Below, in pieces: positions 1 to 7,299 of a stretch of 24,784 nucleotides of DNA. Position numbers and translations under genes: made by a program. Positions within the stretch are counted from its first letter, which is position 1; each line of letters begins with the position of its first letter. Location of the stretch: contig RPFO01000565.1 in NCBI GenBank assembly GCA_009746045.1, forward strand, positions 45,001 through 69,784, given 5' to 3'. The DNA is from Mesostigma viride. Lineage: Eukaryota; Streptophyta; Mesostigmatophyceae; Mesostigmatales; Mesostigmataceae. The notes beneath the pieces are model-generated. The model searched no databases. It saw nothing but the letters and a program-made list of their open reading frames with translations, and had not been told where the DNA came from.

Positions 1-776
1 GGTCGGCAGAGGCGTAACATACACCCTCCTGGCCGCTATGAACAACTGCCCTGATCATGTGAGGTTGGTTTTAGCTAGACCGTCGATCTAGGTCTCAGTG
101 AACATTAAGTACTTGCGTGTCATGCGCATGGGCATGCCCCGGAGTACTATGCTAACCTCATTAGAAAATAATGACTCGGAAGTTACAAATATCGTCTGCA
201 TCGTGCCCCAACCATATAGTCACTATTGAGGGGGATATAATCCTCATCTGAGCCCGGTCTACTGTAATTGTGGCAGACGAGGCGGGAGTGTAGCGGTTAT
301 TATTCCCCAGGGGCAATAAATGACCCCCACCTTGCGGACTTATACCCTGGCTAGTGATGGTGCGGGGCCCGTGGGGATAAAACAAGAGCATGCATGCCCC
401 TCAGGGAATTTTTTCTCACAGTTTTTGCTCTTATCATGTACGTTGATTTTATTTAGGCTCTCTTGAAGTTTGAACTATTGCATCGCTTGCTTCTCAGATT
501 AAGGGGACGGGACACCCGTGAAAAATTCGCGGTACCGCCCGAGGTACCGTCGATCCGGACCCTAAAAAGTGGGTGCACCGTGCGCGCACCCCATGCGCAA
601 CTAGTGGCCATATGTATGGCGACTGCAAGGACAACGTACGATCCCACCCCAGTGGGGAAGAGGGGCCCGTCACCCATCGTGGGAAGAACGCCCGGCGTGA
701 CATGCTAGAACTAGGCACTACCTGCTATATATTGTACGATGGCATGTCCCTCGGCCCCGACGGTTTGTTAGTTTAG
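1..776. other. Intergenic, no gene recognised
   Basis: I find no convincing coding region here. Short open frames exist on both strands, but none has a recognisable motif and they overlap each other. The only structure I can support is the dispersed repeat at about 110-215, listed separately. The right edge is the target-site duplication of the LINE-A insertion. Confidence 0.6.
110..215 (+). repeat. Dispersed repeat, copy 1
   Basis: This stretch is a diverged direct copy of about 2888-2985. Both contain the core AGTACTTGCGTGTCATGCGC, then a GGAGTACT motif, a CTCATTA motif and a downstream TGCCCCA. A weaker match to the core (TTGCGTGTCGTGCGCATGG) lies just inside the microsatellite of the left arm at about 13672, and its inverse is near 19330. 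The class of the repeat is unknown. Confidence 0.6.
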
Positions 777-793
777 GCACTAGATATATATAT
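777..793. repeat. Target-site duplication of LINE-A, left
   Basis: The 17-bp sequence GCACTAGATATATATAT occurs here and again at 1669-1685, exactly flanking the LINE-A fragment. A duplication of this length is typical of target-primed reverse transcription. Confidence 0.85.
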
Positions 794-1668
794 TAAAAAT
801 ATAATTACTTACAGCAGAGTGAAATCACTCAAACCAAAGCAAACGCCCAGCTATAAACCTATATACAGAGCCATGTCAAAGCTCTATACTACGATAAGAC
901 CAATGGAAACGCCTAACGGGAGGAACCTAATAGCCCTGCTGCACCGCAAAATCAGCCCGCGTACGGCGGAGCATGATGTCAGCCATGGCCCGAGTCAGCG
1001 CCACCGACAAGCGCTGACGCCAATATGACGTCCAGGTCCGCGCCGACCATGGGGCCCGCTGGCCCTCCAGGTCCAGCCGGTCCTCCCGGAGCCGGCAACA
1101 CTCCTTGAAGAAGGCGGAGGTCAGGGGCCCCATGGCCCCAAACTCCTCCAGGACAAAGGGCACCACACGATGGTGCCCAACGTCGCCGTAGGCCAGGAGC
1201 TTGGCCCGCTCCGCCCGGTCCGCCGTGTAACCTGCCGTGAGGGAGGCCCCAGCCACGTGGCTAAGAGCCAAGGGCCGCGCCACCGAAACGTCAATAAGCA
1301 GATGCCGGCCACCCCCCTCAAAGTCCAGCACCACGATGTCAGGCCGGTGGTTGGGGGAATAGAAGGCAGCGCCATCCGCATCCTCGGACCGGATGTTCGC
1401 GTGGGGGAAAACCGACCGAATCATGGCGAGCACCACCGTCAGGAGGACAGTGTGCAAATACAAAAACCAATTCTGATTCTGTTGGCCCCCCATGCAGGCA
1501 AGGTAGTGAGTCCCCGTGGGATCCAGCGGCTGCCCACAGCTACCACAAGGCCGCCCGGCCGGAACAAGAGGCTGCGGGGCAAATAGCTGGTGCCGGAGCG
1601 CCACCGAGTAGTGGCTGGGAGCCAAGGCGAATGGGGGGGCCATGGGGAAGAGCACGAAGGTACGCCGA
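794..1668 (-). mobile_element. LINE-A: 5'-truncated LINE copy
   Basis: This fragment matches 5007-5885 of LINE-B, covering the last ~250 codons, the 3' UTR and the AT-rich 3' end. I see only four differences by eye: an extra G near 918, A for G near 1181, A for T near 1466, and an extra G in the run near 1643. The 3' end lies at the low coordinate, so the copy is on the minus strand. It is truncated at its 5' end, which is the usual LINE pattern, and a 17-bp duplication flanks it. The near identity to LINE-B indicates recent movement. Confidence 0.9.
927..1668 (-). pseudogene. LINE C-terminal fragment (CCHC and RLE endonuclease)
   Basis: This is the C-terminal quarter of the LINE protein and has no reverse transcriptase core. 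Visible elements are the zinc knuckle CGSCGQPLDPTGTHYLAC and the endonuclease-like signature HRPDIVVLDF followed by LLIDVSV. Both are the same as in LINE-B. An extra G near 1643 shifts the frame close to the truncated 5' edge, so upstream residues are read out of frame. Without a start or polymerase domain it cannot be functional. The stop codon is at 927-929, in the same place as the LINE-B stop. Confidence 0.9.
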
Positions 1669-1685
1669 GCACTAGATATATATAT
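1669..1685. repeat. Target-site duplication of LINE-A, right
   Basis: This is the second copy of GCACTAGATATATATAT, directly at the truncated 5' end of LINE-A. The GC at the junction is also present in the LINE sequence, giving a 2-bp microhomology. Confidence 0.85.
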
Positions 1686-1689
1686 ACAA

Positions 1690-1738
1690 GTTTGCTTTGG
1701 TTTGAGTGATTTCACTCTGCTGTAAGTAATTATATTAC
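1690..1738 (+). mobile_element. LINE 3'-end relic in opposite orientation
   Basis: About 48 bases match the last part of the LINE-A/LINE-B 3' UTR, from TTTGCTTTGGTTTGAGTG to GTAAGTAATTATATT, but on the plus strand. LINE-A lies immediately to the left on the minus strand, so the two 3' ends point away from each other and form an inverted repeat around LINE-A. Because LINE-A has its own duplication to the left of this relic, the relic was probably there first. Confidence 0.8.
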
Positions 1739-1751
1739 ACATATATTATAC

Positions 1752-2397
1752 AATCTATCTCGGTGCTGCCCCTTGGCACAAGCTCTACAAACAGGTCGTG
1801 GACCGGCTGGATCGCATAGTATCTCCGCACATCTGAACCCTGTGATGCCAGATCTCCTTTGCGGCCGTTCCGAGCTTGGCACTGGATTCGTTGTCCACAT
1901 CGTCGCGTCGCTGCAGCGACACGATGTTTTCTGGCATACGCGGGCTTTTGGTTCCCGCCGCACATTTGAAAGTGCTGTCCTCCGGCTTTTTGCCTTTGCA
2001 CCGTGTGCAGTTCTTGGACGTTTGGAATCATGGCATGGCTGACGTAATGACTGACTAGCTAGACCTTTTCAGTGGTTTTCCATTTGCGGGTGTTTCCTCG
2101 TAAATGGTGGGAGAGCGATCGCAGCAATGGTGCTCACCACTAGACACTCCCGGCCAGTTAGGCTCGAAACACACGCCCTGATCAAGCATGCTGTTTCCGG
2201 CCCCACCGTCTAGGTCATCTAGTCGCTCTACACGTAAGCCAGCCATAATTTCAATGCACAAGGATACACATTTCCATCACCATTCATCTTCATCATCCTG
2301 AACGACTCGAACACGCGGACAAGATAACGGCAGGCTCGAGCTACCATGGTCCGGATTCTCCCGATTTCTGGCCTGCGCTGGTTGTCTCCTTAACCCG
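1752..2397 (+). repeat. Inverted duplicate segment, copy 1
   Basis: This segment of about 645 bases is repeated in reverse orientation at about 14895-15530. Similarity is high throughout, with scattered substitutions and small indels. It begins inside a possible terminal coding exon, passes its stop and continues through AT/GC-mixed sequence to a shared edge near the GTTGTCTC motif. I cannot identify it as a known transposon and see no terminal repeats. One copy is outside the large TIR element and the other inside its centre. Confidence 0.85.
1761..1836 (+). pseudogene. Fragment of a candidate terminal exon
   Basis: The frame reads GAAPWHKLYKQVVDRLDRIV and then SPHI and a stop. It matches the end of the longer minus-strand frame at 15449-15717. 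Here everything upstream is missing, because the duplication starts within the exon next to the LINE relic. Too little remains to function. Confidence 0.5.
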
Positions 2398-2440
2398 CTA
2401 ATACAATAGACCGGTAGGATTGTTTGTCCATGCATCCATC

Positions 2441-2635
2441 CATAAAATTAAAATCAAATTAAATTGGAACATATCTCTGTTGGGAGTACATGTAGCACAA
2501 ATCCCGGAGAGGGGGCATATGGCTTTTAATAATACATTCTGGGCTACTTCCTGCAAGGGTATAGGGTGTAAACTACACAGCCTGCTCTGCATGTGTGCAC
2601 AAAGTGCACCTGCACCACCATGATGTATCATACCT
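2441..2635 (-). mobile_element. T2 family 3' end (LINE/SINE-like)
   Basis: This is a minus-strand copy of a repeat found at least six times in the window. In element orientation it ends in a conserved block containing CTCCCAACGGAG-like sequence and an AT-rich tail of TTTAA-type units, seen here at 2441-2463 on the plus strand. The body includes motifs shared by other copies: GGGCATATGG, TTTTAATACATTCTGGG, GGCTACTTCCTGCAAGGG and CACCATGATGT. It has no coding potential. The body matches the 3' UTR of the ORF1-only element at 18598-18758, so it is probably a truncated relative. Confidence 0.75.
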
Positions 2636-2979
2636 AAAAGGGCCTGGCATGGGGTGGAAGATTGTTATGCCGGGCTAGGCTATGGCTAGGGCATGGCATT
2701 TCAGCAGATCGAGAGCAAGTACTCTCTGCATATGGGCAGACCATGACTAAATAATGCTATGCAGGCATCTAGCTGGTGCACATGCATGCATCCATCCATC
2801 CAGGGGTTATTACCGATCCGTGACTCCCCAATGAACGGGACCACGTGTTTAAGTATTCGCGAGCATGCGTTTAGCTAGACAAGTAGTAAGTACTTGCGTG
2901 TCATGCGCATGGGTATGCCACGGAGTACTGTGTGAATCTCATTATAGGAAAAAAATTACACGAAAGTTATGTACAAATC
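2636..2979. other. Intergenic, no gene recognised
   Basis: I see no gene here. The stretch holds short CATC-type microsatellite seeds around 2785-2802, a GACTCCCCAATG motif near 2822 that recurs elsewhere, and the second copy of the dispersed repeat at about 2888-2985. Confidence 0.6.
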
Positions 2980-2985
2980 ATGCCC
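2888..2985 (+). repeat. Dispersed repeat, copy 2
   Basis: This is a direct diverged copy of 110-215. It overlaps the start of the ORF1-like pseudogene, so it may be the 5' region of that element or an older sequence into which it inserted. Confidence 0.55.
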
Positions 2986-4648
2986 CACCCCCCCGGCTCT
3001 CCACCCCGGTCTGCCTCCCTTGACGCAATGCTCTACACCAAATTCGTCGCCATTCCCAAGAAAACCCGAACTTCCCGTACCAAATGGGATGTCCGCCGCT
3101 TCGGCGCCGGCCAGCGGGTTTTTTGCATCTTGGATATCTTTACGCTCACGAAGGAACAGTGTGACGATGTTATCAAGTTCCTGGCATGCCATGACGAACT
3201 TTTTCTGCCTACCCCTGGTGACAAGGTCACCAAGCCCGACTGGGAATGGCTGCTTCAAGAACCGGAGGCGTACTTGAAGGCAGTCATCATGTGCAGCTAC
3301 CTGCGCTGCGACGCCCAGGACATCACCCAGATTGGCTACGCTGGCCACAAGAGCCTCCTGCATATGAGCGCAGACGGGCAGCCACATCAGTGCAGCAGCT
3401 GCAGCATCCTCGCAGTGCGGCACCTCCTCCAGCTAGCACGGACTCCATCCGAGCTGCAGTGGCGGAGCAACTGGCGCCGATGGCTGAGCAGCTCGCCGCC
3501 CTGAACGCGCCTGACGGCCCACTCAACACTCTCTCGGCCAAGGTCAACAACATTGAAGCCAGAGTCGCACTAGCTTAAGCTCCACCCTCAGTTTACTGCT
3601 ACGCAACAAGAGCACATTGCCACCAAAGTTTCCGAGGCCACAGCCACTGTGACCACCCGCCTTAACCAGGTGGAAGGCCGAGTCGGCCGAAGGCACCGTG
3701 AAACTTGAGGCAGTTGCTACCAAGGTAGACCTCCTGGCCACGCAGGTCCCCGAGATCGCCGAGCGAACGGCCACCATCGCCGCCCAACCTGCTGGTAGGG
3801 CTAGCGATGACCCCTCTTTCGACTCGCGCCTCCTGGGCTGACCTGCTCAAGAGCCAGGCATCCTCTACCACGACCGCCATCACCACCAAGCTCCAGGAGC
3901 TGGAAGACACGCGCCGCGACTCGCGAGGCCGCTGACCACGACCGTCGCCGCTGCCGGGTCATCCGGCTCAGGCGCTTCGACATGCAGCCGGAGGAGACCC
4001 CATACTCTCTTCTCGACGAGCTGAAGAATAAACTCTTGGCGTGCATGGCGCATTGGCGCTAAGCGCTAGCTGCCAAGTGCGACACTGCAGAGCGCCTACC
4101 GCCTGCCCGGCCCATCCACGGGCCAAGGCTGCATACTTGCCCACGCTCCTTGTTATGCCATGCTCACATGGGTCTTATTGCATCCACAGATTGCCGGATC
4201 GTTAGCGTGTCCGTTTAGCTAGCGTGTCCGAATGCAGCTGTGGCATGCCTTAGGCATGAAGGAGACTGGGGGTCTCTGCCCTTTCTCCTGTTGTGCACAC
4301 ACAGGGATTAAAAGCACTTCGATCGGTGCTCTGTGACTCCCCAACAGCCGGAGCAATTAATCAAGGCTGCGTGGGCCCCCTCCAGTGGTCCTCACCTTTA
4401 GCGACATCACAGCCCGAGTTCGAATCCTCTCTCGCCGCAAGAAGCTGGTGATCGACACCGATCTTGTTCGGCCTCCTGGTCGCTTGACGACGACCTGACG
4501 CCTGCAGCACTGACGCCGCGATCAGTGGCCGCCCGACTACATCCGCCACAAGACCAACCCCAAGAAGCCCCAAGTGTACTGGCGGGGCGGGGACCTTTAT
4601 GTCAACAAGAAACTGTGGAAGCCCCCCGGGCTCCCCCGCCGGGGATAG
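2980..4648 (+). pseudogene. L1-ORF1-like protein, degraded
   Basis: This is a broken relative of the ORF1-type protein at 16912-18329. The first open stretch starts with an ATG at 2980 and runs ~140 codons. A frame change near 3390 leads into a frame with alanine-rich, coiled-coil-like heptads (AVAEQLAPMAEQLAALNAP) that stops at 3578. A further frame near 3700-4060 contains SWADLLKSQASSTTTAITTK, clearly like TWADMLKQHTTSTTSAVAAQ in the better copy. After a 229-bp insertion the C-terminal domain resumes with PPPVVLTFSD and ends with VYWRGGDLYVNKKLWKPPG and a stop at 4646-4648. The N-terminal ~150 residues do not obviously match the other copy, so it may be a different subfamily. L1 ORF1 proteins bind RNA and act as chaperones. 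This copy has several frameshifts and stops and is dead. Confidence 0.75.
4124..4370. mobile_element. 229-bp insertion with 9-bp duplication
   Basis: CAAGGCTGC occurs at 4124-4132 and 4362-4370, bracketing 4133-4361. Removing the insert and one duplicate joins the ORF1 frame exactly (HGPRLR then GPPPVVLTF), in line with the intact relative, so this is a real insertion. The insert has no coding potential and I see no terminal inverted repeats. A 9-bp duplication is typical of Mutator-like non-autonomous elements, but a short SINE-type insertion cannot be excluded. It contains GTGACTCCCCAAC, a motif also seen near 2820 and in the arms. Confidence 0.75.
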
Positions 4649-5006
4649 AGCACTCAAGCTAGTTGTCTAGATGGGGGCAATCGATTATGGGATAGCTTAG
4701 TAGGCATTACAGCACTTGAAATGATATAATGAGCGCACAGCGTTATACGGTACCTTCAATTAGCTCTTGGGCACCTCAGTGTGGTCATCAACTTGCGCTT
4801 TAATTAGCCGACGTCTTGAGCCCACAGCTCACATTTGTAGCATAAGCTATGCGTCAGCCTACCTATGATATTGCACTGGTTGTATTGCACCCACAGTGTG
4901 GCGCCCCGGCATGATGCACCATGCTGTGGAGAGAGCGCTCTGTGGCCTGCCCACTTGCGGCAATGAGAGAAGCTAGGGCGCCCTCCCTCCTTCTCGCTGT
5001 GTATAT
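4649..5006. other. Intergenic; diverged copy of arm sequence
   Basis: There is no gene here. About 4909-5003 is a diverged copy of 13086-13165 in the left arm. Both carry CATGATGCA, TGTGGCCTG.CCACTTG, GGCA.TGAGA and GCCCTCCC, then a GTGTATA motif. LINE-B begins (3' end) at that GTGTATA, so it inserted into an old relative of the arm sequence. Confidence 0.55.
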
Positions 5007-5142
5007 ATATTAAAAATATAATTACTTACAGCAGAGTGAAATCACTCAAACCAAAGCAAACGCCCAGCTATAAACCTATATACAGAGCCATGTCAAAGCT
5101 CTATACTACGATAAGACCAATGGAAACGCCTAACGGAGGAAC
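5007..5142 (-). other. LINE-B 3' UTR
   Basis: The 3' UTR follows the stop codon and ends, in element orientation, with GTAAGTAATTATATTTTTAA and a short TA run. LINE-A has the same end, which fixes the 3' boundary. No poly(A) tail is present. RLE-type LINEs are known to use specific 3' UTR structure for template recognition. Confidence 0.8.
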
Positions 5143-7299
5143 CTAATAGCCCTGCTGCACCGCAAAATCAGCCCGCGTACGGCGGAGCATGATGTCAGCC
5201 ATGGCCCGAGTCAGCGCCACCGACAAGCGCTGACGCCAATATGACGTCCAGGTCCGCGCCGACCATGGGGCCCGCTGGCCCTCCAGGTCCAGCCGGTCCT
5301 CCCGGAGCCGGCAACACTCCTTGAAGAAGGCGGAGGTCAGGGGCCCCATGGCCCCAAACTCCTCCAGGACAAAGGGCACCACACGATGGTGCCCGACGTC
5401 GCCGTAGGCCAGGAGCTTGGCCCGCTCCGCCCGGTCCGCCGTGTAACCTGCCGTGAGGGAGGCCCCAGCCACGTGGCTAAGAGCCAAGGGCCGCGCCACC
5501 GAAACGTCAATAAGCAGATGCCGGCCACCCCCCTCAAAGTCCAGCACCACGATGTCAGGCCGGTGGTTGGGGGAATAGAAGGCAGCGCCATCCGCATCCT
5601 CGGACCGGATGTTCGCGTGGGGGAAAACCGACCGAATCATGGCGAGCACCACCGTCAGGAGGACAGTGTGCAAATACAAATACCAATTCTGATTCTGTTG
5701 GCCCCCCATGCAGGCAAGGTAGTGAGTCCCCGTGGGATCCAGCGGCTGCCCACAGCTACCACAAGGCCGCCCGGCCGGAACAAGAGGCTGCGGGGCAAAT
5801 AGCTGGTGCCGGAGCGCCACCGAGTAGTGGCTGGGAGCCAAGGCGAATGGGGGGGCCATGGGAAGAGCACGAAGGTACGCCGAGCCCACACTCCGCAAGG
5901 AAAGCGAGAACAGCCACGCACGTCCCTGGGCGTTGAGGTCCGCGAAAAGAGCAATCCAATCAGCCGTGTGCAGAATACCCGCGTAGGTTTTCTGGTGTTT
6001 ATCGATGACGCGAGCAGGGAATGCGGCGGGAGATTGAACGGAGGCGACCGAGGGAGTGCCGCGAGGGAGGTGGCGCTGTACCGCCTGAGCGGCACGGACG
6101 GGAGAACAGGCCTGCTGGATCTCAGCATAGGCCTCCTGGATGGCGGTGACGAAGGGCAAAGGGCTGCTGGGGTCCAGGAGGTCAGGCGCTGCCGTTGCCA
6201 AAAGGGGCAGGAGCCGGCAGCTTTCCGCCCACGACTGAGCGACGGAGCCCAAAAAGGCTGCTGGGGCCAGCCGGGCGGCACGAGTCAGACCGCAGCCACC
6301 CATCCGTGCAGGCAGGGAGGCAATGCGAATAGCATGTGGCGGGAGGTCGGGGCCCGGGACCAGCTGCGCCAAGGCCGACTGGATGCGTTCGTCGTGGCCC
6401 TCGGCGGCCAGCCGGACCTGAGACGGAAGAGCGCCCCGGAGCCAGTGAACGACGCGAGGGTGAGCGCAAAACCACAGAAGCAGACCCTTGGTCTGCGAAT
6501 CATGAAGGCGCGCAATCAAGGGCAGTACCTCAGTGCGTGCCTCGAGGGCGGCCCGCAGAGCATCGATGACAAACGCGGGGTCGCCAACCGGAACGCCGAG
6601 GACATCCAACCCATGGAGGCGCTCGTCCCGGCCCAAGAGCTGGGGCGGAAAGCCGGAGCAATCACCTTGGGGCGAGTACACCGCGCACTTGGCAAGGGTC
6701 AACTGGAGGTTGATGTCGGCCACCGCGGTCTGCAGTGCCAGCAGAGCCGCGGTGGTGTCCGGCACAGGGCCCAGAAGGTAGATATCATCCAAGTAGGCCT
6801 GAATAGCGACCGCCGGGTGGGCAGCATGGACCGCTTGGAGGCAACCCTGGAGGGGGGCGGCAAAGTACAGGGGTCCCAGGGGGTCCCCTTGCTGGGTGCC
6901 CGACCGCGACAGCAGGCCGCCGCGAGTGCCGTCCTCCATGATGTGAACCAGTTGGCCGGGCTGGCCGTAGCACACGGCTGTCCAAGCGTACAAGTCCTCG
7001 AAGGACTCCATGACGGCCGCAAACATGCTGGCGCGGGACAGACTGTTGAACGCGTTGTGGCAGTCGACCTTGACGACAGCGTGGGTGGGGTGGGCCTCGA
7101 GGTAGGCCTGCACCGAATGGATGAGGATATCCGCCCCGCCTGGAGTCGTCACCCCCAGCTGGGCCGCCACCGAGGTCTCACCCGCTGCGAGGGGCGGGCA
7201 GAAAAAGGCACGGAGCTCGGGCGCCTTTTGGCGGCAGATCACTTTGCCCACGAGCTTGCGGAGCACCTCACCGCAGGCGATCGGGCGCACCTTGCCCTC
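5143..7299 (-). CDS. LINE-B reverse transcriptase core, CCHC knuckle and RLE
   Basis: About 720 open codons. RT motifs in order: VRPIACGEVLRKLVGK (motif 2), VKVDCHNAFNSLSR with the first catalytic Asp at 7063-7065 (motif A), SGTQQGDPLGPLYFA (motif B), QAYLDDIYLLG with the YLDD box at 6784-6795 (motif C), LTLAKCAVYSPQG (motif D) and VLGVPVG (motif E). A thumb-like region of ~250 residues follows. Then come a CCHC knuckle at 5710-5763 and the endonuclease signature RPD..D...LIDV at 5503-5562, as in R2-type PD-(D/E)XK endonucleases. All key residues are present, so this half looks catalytically intact. The box is YLDD rather than the more usual F/YADD. Confidence 0.92.
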   Translation of the reverse strand, partial: EGKVRPIACGEVLRKLVGKVICRQKAPELRAFFCPPLAAGETSVAAQLGVTTPGGADILIHSVQAYLEAHPTHAVVKVDCHNAFNSLSRASMFAAVMESFEDLYAWTAVCYGQPGQLVHIMEDGTRGGLLSRSGTQQGDPLGPLYFAAPLQGCLQAVHAAHPAVAIQAYLDDIYLLGPVPDTTAALLALQTAVADINLQLTLAKCAVYSPQGDCSGFPPQLLGRDERLHGLDVLGVPVGDPAFVIDALRAALEARTEVLPLIARLHDSQTKGLLLWFCAHPRVVHWLRGALPSQVRLAAEGHDERIQSALAQLVPGPDLPPHAIRIASLPARMGGCGLTRAARLAPAAFLGSVAQSWAESCRLLPLLATAAPDLLDPSSPLPFVTAIQEAYAEIQQACSPVRAAQAVQRHLPRGTPSVASVQSPAAFPARVIDKHQKTYAGILHTADWIALFADLNAQGRAWLFSLSLRSVGSAYLRALPMAPPFALAPSHYSVALRHQLFAPQPLVPAGRPCGSCGQPLDPTGTHYLACMGGQQNQNWYLYLHTVLLTVVLAMIRSVFPHANIRSEDADGAAFYSPNHRPDIVVLDFEGGGRHLLIDVSVARPLALSHVAGASLTAGYTADRAERAKLLAYGDVGHHRVVPFVLEEFGAMGPLTSAFFKECCRLREDRLDLEGQRAPWSARTWTSYWRQRLSVALTRAMADIMLRRTRADFAVQQGY

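Noticed and set aside
529-540. CGCGGTACCGCC shared with the satellite start
   Set aside because: The match is limited to about 12 partly palindromic bases and does not extend into the unit.
4416-4426. GTTCGAATCC, like a tRNA T-loop or pol III B box
   Set aside because: It lies within the ORF1-like coding remnant (RVRILSRRKK). No acceptor stem or anticodon arm can be drawn around it.
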